NCBI GenBank assembly: GCA_020054205.1
Contig: JAGVLS010000045.1
Span: 27,974 to 91,973 of the forward strand
DNA: 64,000 nt
From: Candidatus Obscuribacterales bacterium
GTDB taxonomy: Bacteria; Cyanobacteriota; Vampirovibrionia; Obscuribacterales; Obscuribacteraceae
Reading direction: 5' to 3'
The translations under genes and the position numbers were made by a program. Below, piece after piece: positions 26,639 to 35,757 of this stretch (positions are counted from its first letter, which is position 1; every line of letters begins with the position of its first letter). The notes below the pieces were generated by a model. It was not told the origin of the DNA. It searched no databases and saw only the letters and a list, made by a program, of their open reading frames with translations.

Positions 26639-27130
26639 ATGGGCAACAAAAAAAGTTTTTGCAAAGCTGGCGAAATAAATCAAACAAATGATGTAAACGA
26701 TCAAAATACTAGGCGCATTATTGCTTCAAATCCTAATACCCCAAAAGAGGTATTGATGTTTCTAGCTCAAGATCTCTCCACTACAATCCGACAACGGGTA
26801 GCTGAAAATTTAAGAACACCACCAGAGACATTATCTAAACTTGCTGATGATAATGATACGGAAGTTCGTCTAGCAGTAGCTGAAAATCCTAATTCTAATG
26901 CTGCGATACTGACAAAATTATCGAACGATGAAAGTATAGATGTTCGCTTTGGTGTAGCAGAAAATCCACATATGCCAGAAGATATTTTGATCAAACTAGC
27001 AGATGATGATAATCCGTATGTACGCTGCCGTGCCTTACAAACATTGCAAAGAATGTCATTGCACAGTCAAGCCAGATTGAACTTATTGCTGCAATCATGC
27101 TGCGGCAAACATACAACAAAAGAAAATTAG
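26639..27130 (+). CDS. leucine-rich repeat variant (LRV) protein
   Basis: 163 residues from the ATG at 26639, chosen because GAGGA lies eight bases upstream; a TTG at 26624 is in frame but falls on that ribosome site. At least four repeats of about 24 residues cover residues 28-125, for example VAENLRTPPETLSKLADDND, VAENPNSNAAILTKLSNDES and VAENPHMPEDILIKLADDDN, which match the LRV unit known from an Azotobacter iron-sulfur protein. Such repeats form a curved helical scaffold for protein binding. An N-terminal Cys and two Cys near the C-terminus do not form a clear cluster motif. Binding partner unknown. Confidence 0.75.
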   Translation: MGNKKSFCKAGEINQTNDVNDQNTRRIIASNPNTPKEVLMFLAQDLSTTIRQRVAENLRTPPETLSKLADDNDTEVRLAVAENPNSNAAILTKLSNDESIDVRFGVAENPHMPEDILIKLADDDNPYVRCRALQTLQRMSLHSQARLNLLLQSCCGKHTTKEN

Positions 27131-27141
27131 CCTTCTAATTA

Positions 27142-27816
27142 TTAGCGAGAAGGATCTTCTTCTCTTAATACGTAACCTTCTCCACGTACTGTTTGGATCA
27201 AGCGTTTTGCATTGCCATCTTCCAACTTAGAACGTAAATAACGAATATAAACTTCAATTACGTTTGATTCGCCGATAAAGTCATAACCCCATACTTTATC
27301 GAATATAAATTCACGAGTTAAAACTTGTTCTGGGAATTGCATAAAGAGTCTGAGTAAATCAAATTCTTTTGCACGTAAATCTAATTGGCGTTCACCACGT
27401 TTTACAACACGGTTAAGTTGATCCATCCACAAATCAGCATAAGTCAAAATGCCTTCTTGTGGCTTGCGACGCATTACTGCTCTTATACGTGCCAATAATT
27501 CTTCTGTAGCAAATGGCTTAGTCAAATAATCGTCAGCACCACTGTCTAGTCCTGAAACTCTATCTTGCAGTCCGTCTTTAGCAGTCAGCATTATTACGGG
27601 CACTTTTGACATAGCGCGTAAACGCTTACAAACTTCTACTCCATCTAAGCCCGGCAGCATAATATCTAGTAGTACTAAATCTGGTTGCTCTTTCTTGAAT
27701 ACGTCTAGACCTTGATTACCCTCGTGGGCAACACAGACCTGGTAACCTTCATAACCCAGCTCTAATTCGATTAGACGCGCGATGTTTACATCGTCTTCGA
27801 TAATTAGGATCTTCAA
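27142..27816 (-). CDS. OmpR/PhoB-family response regulator
   Basis: 224 residues. The receiver domain (1-115) has the acidic pair Asp8-Asp9, phospho-acceptor Asp51 in LVLLDIMLPG, Thr in MLTAKDG and Lys in YLTKPF. The winged-helix DNA-binding domain (about 130-222) ends with YIRYLRSKLEDG and RGEGYVLR. It should be activated by a sensor histidine kinase, but no kinase gene is adjacent, so it is an orphan here. Cyanobacterial RppA/RpaB-type regulators are of this class. The gene is separated from its divergent neighbour by about 400 bp. Confidence 0.9.
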   Translation of the reverse strand: MKILIIEDDVNIARLIELELGYEGYQVCVAHEGNQGLDVFKKEQPDLVLLDIMLPGLDGVEVCKRLRAMSKVPVIMLTAKDGLQDRVSGLDSGADDYLTKPFATEELLARIRAVMRRKPQEGILTYADLWMDQLNRVVKRGERQLDLRAKEFDLLRLFMQFPEQVLTREFIFDKVWGYDFIGESNVIEVYIRYLRSKLEDGNAKRLIQTVRGEGYVLREEDPSR

Positions 27817-28224
27817 GAGCGTTCACCTCATAACCTTTAATTTAACGTCAGCCTTTAATATTAAACCCTACTCAAACGACTTTTAAGCTTTGCAATCAAA
27901 ATTTTTGAATTCGTTACACGATATTGTTCAAAACGCTGATCAGACTTGAGTTACAAAGATTAGCTTGAAGTTAGAGCCTATTTACAATGTATATCTACAG
28001 CTAATATTAAAGAATCTACCAGGTGTTTAATCTTTCGAAAAGGGGTTTTGAAAAAAAACCTTTGAGATTTTTCAATTACCTCAATCAGGGCCGTACTAAT
28101 TAAAGTAGATTTAAGAAAATCTCATTTGTCAACAAATAGGAATAAGAGTTTTTATCAGCCTACTTACAAAACTGGGTATGTTGAAACATATAGAACGATA
28201 ATCACAATACTCAATAATAGTTAG
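27817..28224. other. 408-bp divergent intergenic region
   Basis: It lies between the response regulator and the TPR membrane protein genes, so promoters for both are expected. I see no tRNA, credible ORF or strong promoter match. An imperfect hairpin (AAAGG with CCTTT and TTTT with AAAA, near 28040-28065) has no following T-run on the side where a terminator would be useful. Confidence 0.4.
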
Positions 28225-29694
28225 ATGCAAAGCTCAAAACTAAATTCCACCCACCAAGAAGTTTCTCCTTCTTTCAAACATTCACAGTTTTTGAGATTTC
28301 ATTACCTTGGCTTCAATACTTTTGCTTTAAAAACAGCAATTGTCATTGCTACATTGCTTACTCTTTGTGATGCCATTGCTTTAATTCCTACATATAATGG
28401 AATTGCCGACTTTGCTATCAATATAATTTCGCTTTGGACTAAAGCTCTAGTGCTTTGGTATATAGGCTTTTTATTAATCATGTTTTTTGCGTCTTTTGTT
28501 GTAGGAGAAATTTCCCTTAGCGCAAAAGGCATCCGGCTAGGAGGATTTTCTAAATTAGTAACTTGGGATTTGGTTGAAGCCATATCGCTTGAACCACAAA
28601 AATTATTTGGCAAATTATTTTCTTTAGAAAATGCTCCAATCAAACTTACTTTATTTATTGCTCGTTCTAATGCAAAAAAGAGATGGCGCTCAAAAGAATT
28701 ACCATCTTTTTTCTTTGCAGCAAATGAATATAAGTCATTTATAGAAAAGCTTGCTTCTAAAGTAACTAATTTACAAATAAATAGCCAATATTATTTGGTC
28801 AGTAAAAATCCAGACTTAGCAAATTTGAAGAGAAATTATTGTTTTTATCACAAACAACGTTTTTTCATTACTGTTTTTATTGCTCTAAGTTTGATTTGTT
28901 TCTTAGGCAGACGTACCTATGTTTATTATGTATACAATCAAGCTAATACTAATATGAAGCGTGCTGCTTATCAAAGTGCAATGGATAATTACAGTAAAGC
29001 TACAACTATTGATCCATATTTTGCTTACGCTTGGCACAATTTAGCAACAGCAGAGTTTAAATTAGGATATATACCAAATGCTATCGAACATTGGCAAAAA
29101 GCATTAGCGTTAAAACCTGATTTTGTTGAGCCAAAAGTGAGTTTAGCTTATTGTTATCTTCAAAATTATGATTATGTCCGCGCACGACAACAATTAGATA
29201 AAGCTCTCAAACTTGCTCCCAACGATCCATATGTATTAATTAATTCAGCTCAAGTATCAATGCGCTCTGGCAATATACAACAAGCAATGCGAACAGCAAG
29301 ACTACTTTTAGCTTTGGATAATAAAAATACGGGAGCAGTGGCTGTAATTGCTCAAGCCCGCATTCGCTTAGGAAGACCGGAAGATGCTCTTAAGCTTTTA
29401 AATAAAGCAAGCAAAAATAATCGTATGATAACAACTGATATTTATTGCCAATTAGTTAAAGCAGAAGCTTTGGCTGTACTCAATAAATTAGACCAAGCTG
29501 AATTGATCACAAGAAAATTATCTTACAGCCAGCCTAACAATGCCGATATATTTTTTGACTTAGCAGATATATTTATGAAGCAAGGGAAAGTCAAACAAGC
29601 CAAAGAAATTTTAGTAAAAGCAGAACAATTACAACCAAAGAATCCAAGAACATTGCTTTTAAAGACAAAACTTGATTTAGCTAAGGAGAATTAA
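28225..29694 (+). CDS. membrane protein with C-terminal TPR repeats
   Basis: 489 residues. Three hydrophobic segments are visible, about 32-55 (TAIVIATLLTLCDAIALI), 73-93 (LVLWYIGFLLIMFFASFVVG) and 212-228 (FFITVFIALSLICFLG). Between the second and third is a domain resembling a membrane-associated PH-like region (SLSAKGIRLGGFSKLVTWDL). From about 238 to 485 there are some six or seven TPR units, for example YAWHNLATAEFKLGYIPNAI and AEQLQPKNPRTLLLKTKLDL. TPRs would bind partner proteins at the inner face or periplasm. The serpin gene starts on the base after its stop, so both are in one operon. Confidence 0.7.
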   Translation: MQSSKLNSTHQEVSPSFKHSQFLRFHYLGFNTFALKTAIVIATLLTLCDAIALIPTYNGIADFAINIISLWTKALVLWYIGFLLIMFFASFVVGEISLSAKGIRLGGFSKLVTWDLVEAISLEPQKLFGKLFSLENAPIKLTLFIARSNAKKRWRSKELPSFFFAANEYKSFIEKLASKVTNLQINSQYYLVSKNPDLANLKRNYCFYHKQRFFITVFIALSLICFLGRRTYVYYVYNQANTNMKRAAYQSAMDNYSKATTIDPYFAYAWHNLATAEFKLGYIPNAIEHWQKALALKPDFVEPKVSLAYCYLQNYDYVRARQQLDKALKLAPNDPYVLINSAQVSMRSGNIQQAMRTARLLLALDNKNTGAVAVIAQARIRLGRPEDALKLLNKASKNNRMITTDIYCQLVKAEALAVLNKLDQAELITRKLSYSQPNNADIFFDLADIFMKQGKVKQAKEILVKAEQLQPKNPRTLLLKTKLDLAKEN

Positions 29695-30900
29695 ATGCCA
29701 AAGACAATGACAACAATTTATTTAGCGTTCACAATAATATTGAGTCAATTATTATTACCATGTTATAGCAAATCAACATTACAGGAAAATCCCTCCCACA
29801 CCAGTGATTTTGCCTTTAACTTATTAGATCAATCTATTGGTGGCAAAGAAAACAAAAATGTCATTCTCTCACCTTTTAGCATTTCAACTGCATTATCAAT
29901 GGTTTTAAATGGAGCCAATGGTGAAACAGAAAAGGCAATAGCTAAGACTTTGGGATTTTCCAATAAAAATATGGCTTCTGTTAATACTGATAATAAATCC
30001 CATTTAGATTCACTCAAAAATGTTGACAATAACACACAATTGACAATAGCCAATGCTTTGTTTATCAACAAACAAATAAAACTAAAAGCTGATTTCCTGG
30101 AAACAAATAAGCAATTTTATGGAGCAGAAATTTCTTCATGTAATTTTAGCGATCAAAAAACCGTAACTAAAATCAATGATTGGGTAAGCAAACAAACTAA
30201 AGGCAAAATCCCCACTATCATCGACCAGCTAAATGGTGGAGATCTTATGTGCTTATTAAATGCTATTTACTTTAAAGGCTTGTGGAAAAGTCCTTTTTTG
30301 AAAGGCGATACACACGAAGAAAACTTCAATTTAGTAAATGGCTCGAATATCAAAGTAAAAATGATGCACAAATCAGCTAAGTTTCAATATATTGAAAATA
30401 ATAAATTTCAATCAGTCTATTTACCTTATTCCGATGGACGTTTAGGATTATATGTTTTCCTTCCCATGAACGGTAATAATATTACTTCTATCAGCAACGA
30501 TCTTATGATAGCTGATTGGAATAAATTGACTAAATCATTTAAAGCTGAACAAGGTTATTTAGGATTACCTGTTCTTAAAGCTGAGTATTCTATTACTCTC
30601 AATAATGTTTTGAGCAATTTAGGAATGGCAATTGCATTTAACAGCAAAGCTAATTTTTCCAAAATAACTAGCGAAACAGATACTTTCATTGGTCGGGTCA
30701 TTCATAAAGCAGTAATGGAAATTAATGAAGAAGGTACTACTGCCGCTGCTGCTACGGCTGTAGTTATGTGTACAAGCGCAATGCCGCAAAAAAATGTAAA
30801 ACCACCTTTTGAAATGATTGTCAACAAACCATACATTCTTGTATTGGCCGATCAAAAAACAAATGAAAAACTTTTTGTTGCTGCTATTTACCAACCATAA
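29695..30900 (+). CDS. secreted serpin (serine protease inhibitor)
   Basis: 401 residues, normal serpin length. A signal peptide ends near residue 25 (LLPCYSKS). The fold markers are clear: NVILSPFSISTALSMVLNGA, IANALFIN, NDWVSKQTKGKIP, LLNAIYFKGLW and the C-terminal FVAAIYQP. The hinge EEGTTAAAATA (345-355) has the small residues of an inhibitory serpin, which can insert its loop after cleavage. Counting from P17 places P1-P1' near Ser361-Ala362, in MCTSAMP, which would suit elastase- or subtilisin-like proteases. It directly follows the membrane TPR gene. Bacterial serpins are patchy in distribution. Confidence 0.92.
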   Translation: MPKTMTTIYLAFTIILSQLLLPCYSKSTLQENPSHTSDFAFNLLDQSIGGKENKNVILSPFSISTALSMVLNGANGETEKAIAKTLGFSNKNMASVNTDNKSHLDSLKNVDNNTQLTIANALFINKQIKLKADFLETNKQFYGAEISSCNFSDQKTVTKINDWVSKQTKGKIPTIIDQLNGGDLMCLLNAIYFKGLWKSPFLKGDTHEENFNLVNGSNIKVKMMHKSAKFQYIENNKFQSVYLPYSDGRLGLYVFLPMNGNNITSISNDLMIADWNKLTKSFKAEQGYLGLPVLKAEYSITLNNVLSNLGMAIAFNSKANFSKITSETDTFIGRVIHKAVMEINEEGTTAAAATAVVMCTSAMPQKNVKPPFEMIVNKPYILVLADQKTNEKLFVAAIYQP

Positions 30901-31091
30901 ATCAAATGAAAAAAGCAGCCTTTTAACTGGCGGTAAGAATTTTTTTTAGCTTCAGTACCTATTAGAAGAATTAGATGCAAGATCGTTGCAACAATATGCA
31001 GAAGTTTGTGCATACTATAAGTCAAACTTCACCGTTGAGATTTTGATAATGTGGTAAACTAATTCATTCATTTATTTTTTAAGGAGTGGAC

Positions 31092-31610
31092 ATGACAGTT
31101 TCCGATACAAAAGAACCAATGCCTTGCGTGAAAGCAGAACCAGAAAAAGAACATAAATGGCTCAGCAAACTCATAGGTGAATGGACTTTTGAAGCTGAAT
31201 GCTTTATGGGTCCAGATAATCCACCTATGAAATCAACTGGTGCAGAAAAAGTTCGCTCATTAGATGGGCTTTGGATGGTAGGCGAAGGAACAAGCACTAC
31301 TCCCGATGGTGGTCCTTGCACAACCATTATGACTTTAGGCTATGACCCGAGCACAAAACATTTTGTTGGCACATTTATTGCTTCAATCATGACCCATATG
31401 TGGCAATATAAAGGTCAATTGAATAAAGAAGAGACCATTTTAACTCTTGATACAGAAGGACCAGATTTTGTAAATCCAGGTAAAACTTGTAAATATCAAG
31501 ACATTGTTGAATATAAAGACAACAATAACCGTTTACTCAGGTCACAAGTACTTGATGCCAATGGTAAATGGCAGCAAATTATGACAGCTCATTATCGACG
31601 CAAAGTCTAA
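31092..31610 (+). CDS. DUF1579 family protein
   Basis: 172 residues from the ATG at 31092; AAGGAG six bases ahead rules out the GTG at 31086. The family pattern is WLSKLIGEWTFEAECFMGPD at the start, then SLDGLWMVGEGTS and MTLGYDPSTKHFVGTFI, a lipocalin-like beta barrel. DUF1579 proteins are small and soluble; their function is not established, ligand binding being likely from the fold. It appears monocistronic and faces the PDZ lipoprotein gene with an 11-nt gap. Confidence 0.78.
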   Translation: MTVSDTKEPMPCVKAEPEKEHKWLSKLIGEWTFEAECFMGPDNPPMKSTGAEKVRSLDGLWMVGEGTSTTPDGGPCTTIMTLGYDPSTKHFVGTFIASIMTHMWQYKGQLNKEETILTLDTEGPDFVNPGKTCKYQDIVEYKDNNNRLLRSQVLDANGKWQQIMTAHYRRKV

Positions 31611-31621
31611 TCTTTACCCAA

Positions 31622-32017
31622 TTAATTTGTTAGCTGTGTTCGTTTGATAGAAACAGTTTGTGGACCTTTGCCATCTGCACTTTCAAACGTTACTTTTATT
31701 TGCGTATTTTCTTTGCCGCGTATTTTAAAAACGACATCTTTAAAAAGTAAGCCGTCAATATTTTTTCCATCAATCTTTGTAATACGATCACCGACTTTAA
31801 GTCCAGCTTTGCCAGCAGGACTGTCAGCAGTTAGATCTTTAACTATTACTGGATGATCTTTCGAGACAATCATACTTTCTTCTTTGTCTTTATCGTTAAA
31901 TCCTTTTACTTCAATGGCAACACCAATGCCAACTACAGGATCTTCTTTATCTTCAGCGCTTACTGGACATCCTACTAATGCTAATAAACTCATAATTATC
32001 AGAAATTGTTTTTTCAT
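31622..32017 (-). CDS. PDZ-domain lipoprotein
   Basis: 131 residues from the ATG at 32017 (a TTG three codons earlier is possible). The N-terminus has a lipobox, LLALVGC, so the mature protein would be lipid-anchored by its Cys. One PDZ domain fills residues 40-130, with DSPAGKAGLKVGDRITKIDGKN as the peptide-binding groove region. No protease domain is attached. It may be an envelope adaptor that presents clients to a protease such as DegP, but that is inference from the domain only. Confidence 0.72.
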   Translation of the reverse strand: MKKQFLIIMSLLALVGCPVSAEDKEDPVVGIGVAIEVKGFNDKDKEESMIVSKDHPVIVKDLTADSPAGKAGLKVGDRITKIDGKNIDGLLFKDVVFKIRGKENTQIKVTFESADGKGPQTVSIKRTQLTN

Positions 32018-32103
32018 ACTAATCAAAACTCCATCCTGCTTCTCTTATCTCAATCTACCCTTTCATTCAGATAAAAGCATTAATACTTCAAGCCCATCAA
32101 AAG

Positions 32104-33075
32104 TTAGTTGAGAAAATGCCTAGCCCAGGCAATTTCAGCTCTTAACGATTCTTCTAAATTAAAGTCTTCGTAAAAACCAATTTGATCCTTAAGCTTATTA
32201 ACAGAACAAGTATTTTCAGTAATTAACTTCTCAACTTGAGCAATAGTCACTGGTGACGATTTACCTAAAATAATTTGAGCTGTACGTGCTGTTGTTTTAA
32301 TTAGCCATAAAGGCATCGTACGTGGAGTTGGTTTATTCAAACATTTTGCTATTTTATCAGCTAATTCTCTTACTGTCGGTACATATGAATTAGCTAAATT
32401 GAAAACATGATATCCATCAGGTAATTTATTTATAGCTAAATCTACTGCTTTAGCTACATCTTTTGCATAAATCAAACTTTTACGAGCAGCCATTTGTCCA
32501 ATATGGAAATACCTTCCTTTTTTAATTTGTTTTATAAGAGAAAGCATATTACCTCTATCTCCTTCACCAAAAATAAGCGCTGGTCTAAATATTATTGTTT
32601 TTGGACATACTAGATTTTTTGTGAGCCAATTTTCTGCTTGTGTTTTAGAAATAGCATAAGCAGTTTTTGGATCAAGAGAAGATGACTCTGTTGCTTCCGA
32701 AAAAGGACCGTTGCCATAAACGGCAATTGTGCTAAAAAACACAAATGTTTTGACATTGTTTTTTTTGCATGCTTGAGCTAGCTTTTTTGTCGTTTCTAAA
32801 TTTAAAAGATTATATTCTTCTTGAGAGGCATTTGGTCTATGAACAAGAGAAGCTGTATGAATTACAGTAGAGCAATTTTTAGTGAGTTCTGTAAATTCAT
32901 CATCTGAGACCTTTAAAAAATCCAGTTCTTTTATTTCAATACTTGAAGAGCATTGCAAATAAGGAAAAAGTTTTTCGAAATTAGCTTTTTTTCTTACTTG
33001 TAATTTTAATTCGGTTTTCAGCCGTTCAACAAGCGCGCGTCCAACCAGTCCATTTGCCCCCGTGATTAAAATCAT
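32104..33075 (-). CDS. NAD-dependent epimerase/dehydratase
   Basis: 323 residues, extended SDR type. The Rossmann motif ITGANGLVG is at residues 4-12, the catalytic Tyr-Lys is in YAISKTQAEN near 145, and a substrate domain follows (FRPALIFGEGDRG). It most likely modifies a nucleotide sugar or a related sugar alcohol; the specific reaction cannot be read from sequence. It shares one base with the glycosyltransferase gene upstream, and both follow the mutase gene on the same strand, suggesting a polysaccharide-related operon in which the mutase is the odd member. Confidence 0.8.
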   Translation of the reverse strand: MILITGANGLVGRALVERLKTELKLQVRKKANFEKLFPYLQCSSSIEIKELDFLKVSDDEFTELTKNCSTVIHTASLVHRPNASQEEYNLLNLETTKKLAQACKKNNVKTFVFFSTIAVYGNGPFSEATESSSLDPKTAYAISKTQAENWLTKNLVCPKTIIFRPALIFGEGDRGNMLSLIKQIKKGRYFHIGQMAARKSLIYAKDVAKAVDLAINKLPDGYHVFNLANSYVPTVRELADKIAKCLNKPTPRTMPLWLIKTTARTAQIILGKSSPVTIAQVEKLITENTCSVNKLKDQIGFYEDFNLEESLRAEIAWARHFLN

Positions 33076-34064
33076 TACTTAAGTGTACTAGCCTTATCGT
33101 CTACTTTTTCATCGAGAGCTGAATCATTAATTGCTTGATAATTGATTACATTAACTCTAAACACATTTTTTGGATCAGCTTGTACTTGGTACTGTTTAAC
33201 ATACGCAATAATAATGAAAACAAAAGCTCTAAACCAAATGGCACAATAGACCAATAAATTGAAAGACAATGGATATTTGTCAGCCATGTGTTTACGATAA
33301 AAAACTTCCATGCCCTTATGCAAGTTTATAGTGGCACCAATTGGACGCAGCCTGCTAGCTGCACCATGATAGTGATAAACAACAGCATCTGGTCTATAGA
33401 CAATTTTCCAACCTAATTGTTTAAGCCGCCAACACCAGTCTATATCTTCACCAAACATAAATATGTCTTCGTCTAATAAACCAACTTGTTCAATAGCAGC
33501 AGTTCTTACCATCATGCAAGAACCCGATAGCGCGTCTACCGAAAGCTCACTGTTTGGATCTTTATCAGTAAGGTTATATCTAGCCAGGCTTGCATTATTA
33601 GGAAATAAACGACTTAAATAAGTCAGCCTAAAAAAAGCTGCTTTTGGATCAGGAAATGAACGTCTGCATGCTAATTGCAATGAACCATCAGGATTTAAAA
33701 TTTTTGGTCCCACTGCTGCTGCTTTCGGATTATTGTCTAAATATGCAACTAAACGAGAAATGGCATTATTGGTAACTATAGTATCTGGATTTAAAAGAAG
33801 AATATAATCGCTATCAGTAAGTGGAATAACTTGGTTGCATGCTTTGGCAAAACCAACATTGTCATCATTAATAATTAAATGTACAAATGGATAATATTCA
33901 CTGACAATTTCAACAGAATTATCATCTGATGCATTATCGACTACATATATATCGAATTCTTTTTGTAGGGCATCAGTTACAATCGAGTCTATACACTGAG
34001 ACAAAAGCTCAGGTGTTTTCCAATTAACTATGATGATTGATAACTTTGATTTGCTCATAACCAA
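33075..34064 (-). CDS. family 2 glycosyltransferase (rhamnosyl/WbbL-like)
   Basis: 329 residues. The GT-A start SIIIVNWKTPELLSQCIDS at about 8-26, the DNASDDN nucleotide contact, the metal motif NPD in YILLLNPDTIV near 95, and the acceptor loop GEDIDWCWRLKQLGWKI near 210 are all present. This group includes rhamnosyl- and other deoxysugar transferases for O-antigen, capsule or wall polymers. A hydrophobic stretch near 275-300 (AIWFRAFVFIIIAYV) may bind the membrane. It overlaps the mutase gene upstream by 10 nt and the epimerase downstream by one, so translation is coupled. Confidence 0.85.
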   Translation of the reverse strand: MVMSKSKLSIIIVNWKTPELLSQCIDSIVTDALQKEFDIYVVDNASDDNSVEIVSEYYPFVHLIINDDNVGFAKACNQVIPLTDSDYILLLNPDTIVTNNAISRLVAYLDNNPKAAAVGPKILNPDGSLQLACRRSFPDPKAAFFRLTYLSRLFPNNASLARYNLTDKDPNSELSVDALSGSCMMVRTAAIEQVGLLDEDIFMFGEDIDWCWRLKQLGWKIVYRPDAVVYHYHGAASRLRPIGATINLHKGMEVFYRKHMADKYPLSFNLLVYCAIWFRAFVFIIIAYVKQYQVQADPKNVFRVNVINYQAINDSALDEKVDDKASTLK

Positions 34065-35617
34065 GAAGGCGGCTTAAATTTTCCAAATGCTTTTTTGAGC
34101 GTATTACTTATCTCACCAATTGTGGCATAACTTTCTACAGCTTCAACTATTGGAAATATAAGATTGTCATTACTTAAAGCAGTTTTCTCTAAATTATTTA
34201 AGCTAAGTTCAACTTTTGCTTGATTTCTCCCTTTCCTTAATTTTGCTAAACGCTCTTTTTGTTCACTTTCAATGGTGTCATCTACTCTCAATATGGGAAT
34301 TGGTTCATTTATATTGTCAATGAATTCATTTACACCAACTACCACCTTGTCTTTTGACTCTATTTGTTGATGGTATTGATAAGCAGATTCTTGAATTTCT
34401 TTTTGAATAAACCCAGATTCAATTGCATTAATCGCGCCACCCATTTTTTCTATAGCTTCCAAATAATCCATTACTTCTTTTTCAATTTCATCAGTTAGTT
34501 TCTCAATATAAAAAGAACCCGCAAATGGATCAGCAACATTAGCTAAGCCTGTCTCTTGGGCAATTATTTGTTGTGTTCTTAAAGCAGTAAGAGCTGCTTG
34601 TGGGCTAGGCAAAGATAAAGCCTCATCTTTAGAATTAGTATGTAATGACTGAGTGCCACCCAAAACAGCTGATAATGCCTCAATTGCTGTTCTTACTATA
34701 TTATTATCCGGCTGTTGTTGAGTAAGACTAGATCCAGCAGTTTGCACGTGAAAACGCAGCATCATTGATTTGGCATTTTTTGCTTTAAACTTTTCTTTCA
34801 TTAGTTTTGCCCAAATGCGTCTAGCTGCACGGAATTTAGCTACTTCCTCAAATAAATTCATTTGCGCTACAAAGAAAAAAGAAAGTTGTGGTGCAAAAGT
34901 ATCCACATCAAGTCCTGATGCAATGGCAGCTTTCACATAAGCACAAGCATTGGCAAATGTAAAAGCTAATTCTTGTACAGCTGTAGCACCAGCTTCACGA
35001 ATATGATAGCCACTAATTGAAATTGTATTCCAGAGTGGCATTTCACGAGCACAATAAGCAAAAATATCGGTAATTATGCGCATAGAATGTTGAGGTGGAA
35101 AAATATAAGTATTGCGAGCCTCGTATTCTTTCAAAATATCATTTTGAATTGTGCCTCTAAGTTTGGTTGGATCTGCTCCTTGTTTTACACCCACCAATCT
35201 ATACATAGAAAGCAATATGGCCGCTGTCGCATTAATTGTCATCGATGTTGAAACAAGCGATAAGTCTATGCCTTCAAACAATTGTTCCATATCAGCTAAT
35301 GAATCTATGGCAACACCAGTTTTTCCTACTTCACCTGCTGCCATTGGATCATCTGAATCTAAACCCATTTGCGTTGGTAAATCAAAAGCAGCAGACAAAC
35401 CAGTTTGCCCATTTGCCAAGAGATAACGAAAACGTTCATTTGTTTCTTTGGCGCTACCAAATCCTGCATATTGACGCATAGTCCACAGTTTTGCTTGATA
35501 CATATCCTTGTGAATACCGCGCGTAAAAGGATATTCACCTGGCTTGCCTAGCTTTTTTTTCAATGATTCGGCATTAAGATCTTCTGGTTTAAAAACGTAT
35601 TTATTTATTTTTTTCAT
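34055..35617 (-). CDS. acyl-CoA mutase, catalytic chain (methylmalonyl-CoA mutase type)
   Basis: 520 residues covering only the TIM-barrel substrate domain. Conserved parts are YPFTRGIHKDMYQAKLWTMRQYAGFG, LSAAFDLPTQMGLDSDD, TIQNDILKEYEARNTYIFPP, SGYHIREAGATAVQELAF and QSLHTNSKDEALSLP. The B12-binding domain of full-length mutases is absent, so it must work with a separate cobalamin-binding subunit, as in archaeal MCM and isobutyryl-CoA mutase, not seen in this window. Converts methylmalonyl-CoA and succinyl-CoA (or an isobutyryl analogue). Its coupling to sugar genes is unexpected. Confidence 0.88.
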   Translation of the reverse strand: MKKINKYVFKPEDLNAESLKKKLGKPGEYPFTRGIHKDMYQAKLWTMRQYAGFGSAKETNERFRYLLANGQTGLSAAFDLPTQMGLDSDDPMAAGEVGKTGVAIDSLADMEQLFEGIDLSLVSTSMTINATAAILLSMYRLVGVKQGADPTKLRGTIQNDILKEYEARNTYIFPPQHSMRIITDIFAYCAREMPLWNTISISGYHIREAGATAVQELAFTFANACAYVKAAIASGLDVDTFAPQLSFFFVAQMNLFEEVAKFRAARRIWAKLMKEKFKAKNAKSMMLRFHVQTAGSSLTQQQPDNNIVRTAIEALSAVLGGTQSLHTNSKDEALSLPSPQAALTALRTQQIIAQETGLANVADPFAGSFYIEKLTDEIEKEVMDYLEAIEKMGGAINAIESGFIQKEIQESAYQYHQQIESKDKVVVGVNEFIDNINEPIPILRVDDTIESEQKERLAKLRKGRNQAKVELSLNNLEKTALSNDNLIFPIVEAVESYATIGEISNTLKKAFGKFKPPSWL

Positions 35618-35709
35618 TTAAAAAAATTTGCCTTTGCGACCCATCATTAGTTTGGCTCAATAATTGCCTCTAGCCGTGTTTGGTAACAATCATTTTGTGA
35701 GTATAAGCG

Positions 35710-35715
35710 TATAAT
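35710..35715 (+). promoter_or_regulatory. candidate -10 box of the transsulfuration operon
   Basis: A perfect TATAAT lies 42 bases ahead of the cystathionine beta-synthase start in a divergent gap. No good -35 sits at 16-18 bp, so the call rests on the -10 box and position only. Confidence 0.3.
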
Positions 35716-35757
35716 GAAAGAGTAGCCAGGTGGCAATTGTAATGGAGGTTTCTTTCA

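Noticed and set aside
28035..28070. Imperfect hairpin in divergent gap
   Set aside because: It has a bulge, lacks a T-run in a useful place and lies between divergent promoters.
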